Positions 58,301 through 64,000 of a stretch of DNA of 64,000 nucleotides are shown one piece after another. The stretch is from NCBI GenBank assembly GCA_963513935.1, contig OY740773.1:103959291-104023290 (forward strand). Reading direction: 5' to 3'. A model generated the notes under the pieces. It was not told the origin of the DNA, ran no database searches, and saw only the letters and a list, made by a program, of their open reading frames with translations. Each line of letters begins with the position of its first letter. The first letter of the stretch is position 1. Origin of the DNA: Aphrophora alni (taxonomy: Eukaryota; Arthropoda; Insecta; Hemiptera; Aphrophoridae). Made by a program: the position numbers and the translations under genes.

Positions 58301-61300
58301 AAATAAACAACATGTGATGCTGTCCCACAGAGTTTTGTTTTTGCATGAAAATGCCTGGCCACATACGGCAAATCTCACAGTTTGTGAATTGAATTGGTTG
58401 ACACACAACAAAAAGAACTTAAGTACTGAAACAAGAGCAATCTCAAGAGCCCCAAAGTTATTATTGAATCACAAATACAAATAACAAAAAGTTATCCTAA
58501 TCACTAGTCAGGCAATCTCATAAACAACCTCATCTAGAAATAAAGAAGTCAAAAAATACACCTTATAATCAAGACCTTTCAGTGGACACCATCCCACATA
58601 GGAATCACTGGTAATGACTTCGCCGACCAACTAGCTAAACAGAGTACTACTCTGCACCAACCTGAAACTTCCATTGGCATCCTTACTACCAAAACTACTT
58701 TAATAAGATCAGCTCAATGCTATTATGAAGAGCAAACAATGTATGGAAGAACATAGCGACATATAGATATGAAAATACAAATAGAGTTCAACAAGGCGGC
58801 TGGAGTTTTGTCAAATGGTATGATTCTTCAATTTGGGAGTCCCTCAGGGATCTATTTTTAGTCCTGTATTTTTCTTATTACATATAAAGTATAAAGAAAA
58901 CAAGAATTCTCCGAACCACAAAATTTTACTCCTTGGACATTTGAACATATAAATGACTATTCATCTTCTGTAAATATGATTGAGCTATTTAGCTTGGAGA
59001 TGACACAAAACTTACTTTCTTTGTCTGAAATTGAGCAGAAAGGATTTGTACTGGTAAATAGAGCAAGTCAATATTTTGGTTCAAATAAATTTTAGTATGA
59101 CTAATATAGGGTTCTTTGGAAGGGACATATAATAATAAAGGACATAATAATAATAAAAAGGGACTCAAAGATAATGTTTTTGAATGATGTCTTTCTGTAA
59201 GAGGTTAGGTAGTCAAGTTTTTTAGTCTAATAGACAGTAGATTTATCTTGAACACAGTAGACTTATCATGTAGATAATGTGTCATAAAATTACTTCAGAA
59301 TCGATTTAACTCAGAAATTTGGACAAATATTGTAACATCCTTGTGCTGAAATTGACATATATTGGAATAGTCTATATAGAGTATACTAAAACTTATGTAT
59401 TGTATGTTTCAGTTACTACATTTTAATTGATGATGAGTCTCCGTTTGATCTGAACACTCACTTGTTGCTGCCGTTTGCAATCGTTGTTGGCATCAGTTTT
59501 GTCACAATGTTGGGTTTCATGGTCAGTGTGGTCAGTAAGACTTCACCCTATCTTCTTGAGTCTCTCTGTATTTTTAATCTGTTGCATGTATTTCATTTTC
59601 TCTTTAGGCTAAGTACTTGCACTGATTGTGTGTTACTAAGTATAGTACATTTAAATATAAGCTATGAATGAAAGACAAAATGTTATTGAAAAAACAATAA
59701 TTGGGGTAATATTTTCTTTATTATTACGGTAGGTTTTATTTGTACTTAACAATTAATAGACAAAGTATTTTTACGTAGCACAGTAGTGGTCACGAAATGA
59801 ATCTAGTGCGTCGTAAAGACAATTTCTCTAAGTATAGTGAGTGTAAAAGAAAAGAAAATTAGTAAACCAGTTTAGTTTATAAGACAGTTAATTTACAATG
59901 ATATTCAATCATAAACACCTTTTGAAATATATACCTATACCTACAGTGGACTTTTCTGCAAAGTTTTTATCCGAAGTAACTACAGATGCTTGCGTTTGGA
60001 ACTACTTTAGTTACAGAGATATTATAGTAGGTGGGTAAACAATGCACACAACTTTGTTCACATATGTACAAGAAAATTAAGTCTCAATTATCTTACAATA
60101 CTCAGCAGAAGATATCTAAAACAATTAAGTGTTTTTTACAGTACAACCTCGTTTATCCGGACTAATTGGGACCAGTTAATCAAAAATCCGGATAATCCGA
60201 AATTATAGAAAGATAAATAAAACAAAATATAAAATGATAACTTACCATTTATAAGTCATTCAATTTACACAATACACGAAATTACATAATGTACTGTAAA
60301 TGACGAAAAACATTTTATTTACACACCTGAAATATTTACACATGCTTTTAATTTACACAGGGTTTAGTTGTTATTTACAAAAAAGTCATTTATCTTCCTC
60401 TATTTTAATTTGGTGTGACGTTTCAATGCGGCCCTGTCTATACGATTCAATGCGTCTAACTTTTGGGCCATTGTAAGCACATTACGTTTTCGTTTCGTCG
60501 CCATTTCCACGCTAACACAAGAATATAATACTATTAACCGTCTCCGATCAAAAATGTAAAGAAACTAAACACGGCACAGCACGATATGGTAATGATGTAT
60601 TCCGGTCGCTAGCACGTGATAGACTACCCGCCGGCATAGACAATAGACAAGGTCACTGTCATGCCGCATCGGGGTAGGGGGATGGTGACGCAGAGGTCAT
60701 TGCTCCTCCACTTTCTCTTCCCAGTGCATCAACAACCCGCCCTAATACCTCAAGGCGACACTGTAGTATTGAGGAAATCACGTTTTTATCAACGTTAATG
60801 TAATAGCAGATATTTCTTGTTGAAACTCCATATTCAAGGATAAAATAAAGCAAAAGCTTAAAGTTTCAAAATATTATTTAAAATATTATTCAAAATACAG
60901 TAATTATTCAAATATTTTGAAACTTTAAGCTTTTGCTTTATTTTATCCTTGATTAATTTTTTTATTTTTTGTTCCGGATCGATCCGGATAATATGGACAT
61001 CCGGTTGAATGAGGTCTGGATAAACGAGGTAGTACTGTATGTATAAGTGACAAATACAAGAAATATGTTTAAATTTTGTATGGATAGAAAACACAGCCAT
61101 ACCTTGGGAAGTGGTCCTTGGTTTTGAAACAATAAAACACTAAAGTTCTGAAATATTTTGATTTTTAATTTGATCACAAACTGAAGTATTGATTGCATGG
61201 AATGGATTTACCCTCAACTTCCTGCCTCTCCGACTTTTTTGCTATCCAGCCACTCAGATAGTTGCGCGCCTACTGTACTAATAGTTTATGATATTTCCTT

Positions 61301-63448
61301 TTATTCCATTTTAATTACAAAATAATTACTAACCATTTATGTTATTTCCTTTTATTCTCTCGGATATATTATTCCATCTTAATAAAAGTGCTCTTCCAGT
61401 TTAGTAACACTGACCTTCAATTTATTATTGTTTTGAAACTGCTACAGTCCAAGCCAAGCTATTTCTTTAAATGCAAGAATAAATGGGAATCATTTGGTTT
61501 GAGATAACGGCTGTAGTGCGATTGGTTGAAAATTTCCCGGCCAAATGTTTGGGACATTTGAACAGTTTGTCCTGCAGTGTGAGGTCGAGCTTTATCGTAC
61601 GAAACAAGATCTCACTGGTTAACAAACTATGTCTTTTGATTGGAATGGCTCGTCTAAGTTTCCACAAGGTTTCACAATGTGTCAGCATTAATAGTCGGTC
61701 CACTAAAATCAATCAAAAGGTGCCTTTCTTATGTCAAAAAACAGTGACAGAGATTTTTGAGGCATAACATACTTGCTTAAACTTCTTTGCTTTTGAAATG
61801 ATTAATGTTCTCATTGCATTAGCCGCCGTTTACTTGACAATTCTACACAAAACTCAGGTTTTTTATGTTGAGTGATGATGTGTTTATCCTTTGCAAAATG
61901 TAAAAAATATTTGAACTGAAGACACAAGTTTCTGTTTCTGTCTATCGGTTGATATTTTTTAACTCATCTGACACATTTCTCTGTCACAATATCATCAATT
62001 ATTGATTGCAAAATGTTTACAGGCAGAAAAGACAATTTTGAAACCGTATTTTGACAAAATTTAGCATTCTTTTGTTTTACTAAAGCATATATCATTACTA
62101 TTAGATGATTGTAACTCACTTTTTTATCAACATTTGTCCGTTTATTGCTAAACAAAGAACACTATTGTCTATTTTTACTGATATAATATCTGACCTAAAA
62201 TATAAGTTGCCTTTGAATTTTAGCAGCATTATTGTTTTTTTTTTTTTTGTTATTCAGAAAACACATCCCAATTGGTGGGATTATTTATCATAGCATCCAT
62301 TTTGAAACGCTCACACAACACAACAATCCCATATCAAATGTTGAAAAAATTGCCAACAGCTGATTTTTTCATCGTATTAAAACACAATGCTTGCTTGATC
62401 CTTCTTCATTACCACAGTCAGCAGTAATTTTTTAAACAGTTAGACCTTACAATAAAACGTACTTCGTACAAATCATTTGTTTTGTGAACAAGAAATTCTT
62501 GACAAGTCTGTACTTGTCACCTATTTAATTTGTTCTTTTGTGAAATAGGCTCCTGATATAAATAGTAATTATAGAATATCAGTGACAGTACAGTATTGAA
62601 ATTTAATTTTCTTGTAGACTTAAATACCTTATAGCATGTGTTTTGGGCTTCTTAAAATCAAACACTTTTTTTTCTAGACTCGCACCTAGCTTTAGCCCTG
62701 AAGAATACTAGTTTTGCCAGCATAACAAACAAAATAATTCTAATATTTTATACACAATGTAGTAAAGAAAAAATAATTGTATTTAAAACCGTTTGTTGTT
62801 TATCTCCATTTTATCGTAATAATATATTATCTATGTTCTTCGGAGTGAAGTTATTTTTCAATTGTGAATTTCCTTAATTGGTCAAATAGCTTCTGAGATT
62901 ATATTAATACAAACTATTTCTCTTTATAATATTAATATAGATAATGACCATATTTTGTTGATTGAATATTGTAAAAGCATTGGACTAGGAGGTGTGTCTT
63001 ATTTGTCTCAAAGCTATCTCAAAGGCCATTCTCTGAATTCATTATCTTGAATCTTATGCACCAGTGATGACAATGACTTAGGTATTGAATCATCAGTGGA
63101 GAACAATTTCTTTTATTAAAATTTATATTTTATTCGTTTTTTGATTATTAACAATTAAATGTTGCACATTTTTAATTACATCAATTTTAAGTGGTAAATG
63201 ATTTTTTACAACCTATAATTAAGAATTTTTGTTCAATTTGTCATCATTCATTGCAATTTTGTGTATGTTCTAGATTGTAAAATGTATAAAAGATCAGCGC
63301 AGAGCTCGTCGTCATCGTTTACCTTCATCGTCCTTGCATAAAATTCCCACAGCAAAGTTTCGTAAAGGTGATCCATATGAAACCTGCGCTATTTGTTTGG
63401 ATGATTTCATTGAAGGAGAAAAATTACGAATCCTTCCATGCTCACATG
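53320..63448 (+). CDS. RNF13: RNF13/godzilla-like PA-TM-RING E3 ubiquitin ligase (5' part, five coding exons)
   Basis: Joined exons 53320-53515, 54401-54602, 56128-56230, 59413-59521 and 63274-63448 encode the first 258 or so residues in one frame from Met 53327. The predicted order is an uncleaved or cleaved signal peptide (about residues 10-30, hydrophobic, ending VSAD) and a protease-associated (PA) lumenal domain (about 35-180). A single membrane span follows (LLLPFAIVVGISFVTMLGFM), then a basic stretch (KDQRRARRHR) and the first half of a RING-H2 finger (CAICLDDF, then LRILPCSH). This is the architecture of the endosomal/lysosomal RNF13, RNF167 and Drosophila godzilla ligases. They ubiquitinate membrane-trafficking proteins with the RING facing the cytosol. 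The remaining zinc ligands and the acidic C-terminal tail lie beyond the window. The introns carry many transposons. The clade assignment is by eye; RNF167 or godzilla are equally good names. Confidence 0.9.
53516..54400 (+). other. RNF13-like intron 1
   Basis: An 885-bp intron, AT-rich. No mobile element was recognised in it. Confidence 0.8.
54401..54602 (+). CDS. RNF13: RNF13-like coding exon 2 (PA domain)
   Basis: Acceptor 'tatgtttcag' and donor 'gtaagtta' at 54603 (ends phase 1). It encodes AFVIYADPPDACKPIRPPPN through FTGRWAVLIRRYGCNFELKV to NVNSSEL. The Cys pair and the 'LIRRG.C.F..Kv..Aq.A.......H' pattern are typical of the PA domain in this family. Confidence 0.92.
54955..55640 (+). 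repeat. Dispersed repeat family G, copy 6 (intron 2)
   Basis: It runs from 'atagtatagagaaagttatg' to 'gggatgggcgagtg' near 55595, with a 28-base A run at 55290. The internal order matches copies 2 and 5. It lies in intron 2 of the RNF13-like gene, in the same orientation as the gene. Confidence 0.7.
55705..55980 (+). repeat. Dispersed repeat family A, copy 4 (intron 2)
   Basis: It contains 'gccaactcttgttctcttct', 'attagagtattcg', 'tgttcttttcttc' and 'gagaggttttacacctctaa'. It lacks the piggyBac-like insertion of copy 1. Confidence 0.65.
56128..56230 (+). CDS. RNF13: RNF13-like coding exon 3 (PA domain, continued)
   Basis: Acceptor 'ttgttaccag' and donor 'gtgagtcc' at 56231. It completes the Glu codon split with exon 2 and encodes PMSANDPRGITIPSIFVGDY onward to the split Ser codon. 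The I.IPS.F.G...G..L block is the usual end of the PA fold. Confidence 0.92.
56325..57441 (+). mobile_element. pogo/Tigger-type transposon remnant (intron 3)
   Basis: TA flanks (56323-56324, 57442-57443) and inverted ends CAGTGGAACTTCTATGTAAC / CAGTGGAACTTCTGTATAAC (right end reverse-complemented) define a 1,117-bp element. It carries the start of a transposase at 56704 and a scrap of its CENP-B-like region. It is one of three different pogo-type families in this window. Confidence 0.85.
56704..56955 (+). pseudogene. Tigger-like transposase N-terminal remnant
   Basis: The frame from Met 56704 reads MSKRKCLNVLDKMSILKDVD then KGVKKKD, and stops at 56830-56832. This is the N-terminal psq/CENP-B-type helix-turn-helix pattern (KRK.l.v.dK..Il+.vdkG.kk+d). 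After frameshifts, 'AMMKWITVMREKNLPSS' (about 56916-56966) matches the second CENP-B-type DNA-binding helix region. The DDE domain is gone. It is inactive. Confidence 0.7.
57510..58400 (+). pseudogene. mariner transposase pseudogene (intron 3)
   Basis: From Met 57664 ('MSATI', then IRAVI.FL) the sequence follows a mariner transposase with many stops and frameshifts. Later matches are 'GDKTWISCLNVETKQQSQL' (about 58073-58130), 'RKVVFCLSNFM' (in place of the usual K.GvLlvdFm), 'SYCEKLRNLRRTIQNKQHVM' (58262-58320) and FLHENAWPHTA (58340-58372). The HDNARPH catalytic Asp region reads HENAWPH. The left edge near 57515 ('acaaggggtgttttttaaat') resembles a mariner terminal repeat. The right end is lost against LINE sequence. 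Confidence 0.75.
58544..58753 (+). pseudogene. LINE RNase H domain fragment (intron 3)
   Basis: The open segment reads TFQWTPSHIGITGNDFADQL then AKQSTT. This matches the C-terminal part of the RNase H domain of I/jockey-type LINEs (qWiPSHvGi.GNe.AD.lAK). A stop at 58754 ends it. It is isolated from other RNase H motifs, so it is a fragment. Confidence 0.75.
58790..59110 (+). pseudogene. LINE reverse transcriptase fragment (intron 3)
   Basis: In pieces across frames: GVPQGSIFSPVFFLLHIK (about 58839-58892), 'SSSVNMIELF' then 'LGDDTKLTFFV' (the [Y/F]xDD motif, with LGDD, about 58990-59025), and 'LVNRASQYFGSNKF' (59047-59090). The order is that of an RT palm domain. It lies downstream of the RNase H fragment, opposite to the RT-then-RNase H order of one intact element. 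The two are therefore separate insertions or rearranged. Confidence 0.7.
59413..59521 (+). CDS. RNF13: RNF13-like coding exon 4 (transmembrane span)
   Basis: Acceptor 'tatgtttcag'. It encodes YYILIDDESPFDLNTHLLLP and the membrane span up to GFM. The donor is taken as 'gtcagtgtg' at 59522 because it keeps the GFM|IVKCIKD join parallel to vertebrate RNF13. A second 'gtcagt' at 59531 would add three residues. Both are weaker than the GTAAG donors of exons 1 and 2. Confidence 0.88.
60400..60504 (-). pseudogene. Tigger-like transposase N-terminal remnant (minus)
   Basis: The minus frame starts at 60504 and reads MATKRKRNVLTMAQKLDALN then RIDRAALKRHTKLK, stopping at 60400-60402. The KRKR.vLt..qKLdaL.riD.g pattern is the N-terminal helix-turn-helix of Tigger/jerky-type transposases. 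Only 34 residues remain. Confidence 0.7.
60834..60952. repeat. Perfect 42-bp inverted repeat
   Basis: 60834-60875 is the exact reverse complement of 60911-60952, with a 35-base centre. It is inside the pogo-type element at 60139-61037. Exact identity in old, decayed DNA implies a recent origin or ongoing correction between arms. Confidence 0.95.
61440..61712 (-). pseudogene. mariner transposase fragment (intron 4, minus)
   Basis: The minus strand reads THCETLWKLRRAIPIKRHSL then LTSEILF. After a frameshift near 61555 it continues with FGREIFNQSHYSRYLKPNDS then HLFLHLKK. These correspond to the YCETLrkLRRAIq.kRrg.L and fgWe.f.HPPYSPDLaPsDyhLF...K blocks of mariner transposases. The PYSPDLAP signature is decayed to HYSRYLKP. 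It is a fragment of a different copy from that in intron 3. Confidence 0.75.
61781..62700. other. Intron 4, unrecognised AT-rich sequence
   Basis: The first part (to about 61830) is shared with 63540-63600 and so belongs to the mariner-associated repeat. The remainder shows nothing recognised. Confidence 0.45.
63274..63448 (+). CDS. RNF13: RNF13-like coding exon 5 (start of RING-H2)
   Basis: Acceptor 'gtatgttctag' and donor 'gtaggttag' at 63449 (ends phase 1, with G as first base of an expected Ala codon). It encodes IVKCIKDQRRARRHRLPSSS, then KFRKGDPYETCAICLDDF and the EGEKLRILPCSH block. The first two Cys and the C-x-H of the RING are present; the second half is on later exons. Confidence 0.92.
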
Positions 63449-63465
63449 GTAGGTTAGGGGTTTAA

Positions 63466-63600
63466 GTTTCCACATGGTTTTACAATACATTATTAATAGT
63501 CATTCAATAAAATCAATCAATTTGCCCCTAATAATTTTTGAGACAGATTATGCTTGCTTAACTTCTTTGCTTTTTGAGATGATGACAAGTGTAGCCATTA
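63466..63600 (-). repeat. mariner-derived fragment (intron 5)
   Basis: 'aagtttccacatggttttac' and 'aaaatcaatcaa', then 'gcttgcttaacttctttgc', parallel 61655-61800. The minus strand at the left edge would read a decayed YCETLrkL block. It is too short and damaged to code. Confidence 0.55.
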
Positions 63601-63626
63601 CAATGACTATGGTTTTTGGTTTTTTA

Positions 63627-63835
63627 CAAGAAACCTCACCTCCAGGGGTTTAGGTTGGAACTCCCTCTTTCATTTTTTATATCAGTCTCTCTTAGTCAAT
63701 TCTTCTTCTCTTCCAATCATGATGGTTCTAGAGTATTGGAGGGCTAAATGTGTTTATGTTTCTGTTCTTTTCTTCCTTTTTTTTATATGGCTATGATGAG
63801 AGATTTTTCGCTTTTAAAGAACAAGGAAAAAGTAT
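63627..63835 (+). repeat. Dispersed repeat family A, copy 5 (intron 5)
   Basis: 'gtcaattcttcttctcttcc', 'gttctagagtattgg', 'ctgttcttttcttcc' and 'gagagatttttcgcttttaaa' occur in the family order. It lies in the last intron seen of the RNF13-like gene. Confidence 0.6.
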
Positions 63836-64000
63836 ATACGAAACCCAAGTTTCATTTCCAGTGATGTGATTGAACACCCCAACCTCTCTCTTTGTAAAAC
63901 ACTGTAAAAATATTCGATCTAAGGCTGCATTTTTCTTATTGTGCGTGTCTGTTAACATTTTCGGAACATGTCTGGTCCAAAGTTTTTGTAATGAAGTTTC
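63836..64000. other. Intron 5, continues past the window
   Basis: Nothing was recognised. The next RNF13-like exon should begin with two bases completing a GCN codon. Confidence 0.5.

Larger units (their letters stand above)
60139..61037 (-). mobile_element. pogo/Tigger-type transposon remnant (intron 4)
   Basis: TA flanks (60137-60138, 61038-61039) and ends CAGTACAACCTCGTTTATCC / CAGTACTACCTCGTTTATCC (right end reverse-complemented), followed by CCGGAT-type motifs, define an 899-bp element. A transposase N-terminus lies on the minus strand. A perfect 42-bp palindrome sits near its right end. Confidence 0.88.

Overview
The window looks like AT-rich nuclear DNA from an arthropod, most likely an insect. 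Three things point that way: a multi-exon RNF13/godzilla-type gene with GT-AG introns of up to 3.8 kb, short interstitial runs of the insect telomere repeat (CCTAA/TTAGG), and a dense mix of pogo/Tigger, mariner, piggyBac-like, hAT, LINE and Penelope-like remnants. A hemipteran with a large genome is plausible, but that is a guess. No bacterial-type gene organisation is present.

Layout. 1-10.46 kb: gene-free DNA holding a tRNA-like SINE head, a pogo-type element with a transposase C-terminal remnant, a piggyBac-like element nested in an older repeat, and several dispersed non-coding repeats. 10.46-31.64 kb: one continuous satellite array of about 167 head-to-tail units of 127 bp, with sharp edges and higher-order structure. 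31.6-48 kb: nested dispersed repeats, a second piggyBac-like element inserted in another repeat, fold-back sequences, LINE 3' ends, a 38-bp-TIR element, TTAGG-type runs and a hAT element. 48-52.9 kb: a retroelement-rich zone. A LINE reverse transcriptase is split by a Penelope-like fragment that carries a GIY-YIG endonuclease remnant, and fold-back structures carry hammerhead-ribozyme-like cores. 53.3-64 kb: the first five recognisable coding exons of an RNF13-like transmembrane RING E3 ubiquitin ligase on the + strand. Its introns hold two pogo-type elements, three mariner fragments and LINE pieces; the gene runs off the right edge.

The only gene supported as functional is the RNF13-like one. 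It encodes a signal peptide, a PA (protease-associated) lumenal domain, one membrane span and the first half of a RING-H2 finger. Everything else is repetitive or decayed mobile DNA. The most interesting material is (i) the satellite with whole-unit segmental duplications, (ii) a recurrent CTGANGA-hairpin-GAAA(C) signature on several families, resembling hammerhead ribozymes of Penelope-like elements, and (iii) a piggyBac-like element carrying five interrupted palindromes of the form GGCCA-N7-TGGCC. In two places a paralogous repeat copy preserves the empty insertion site, so nesting order can be read directly.
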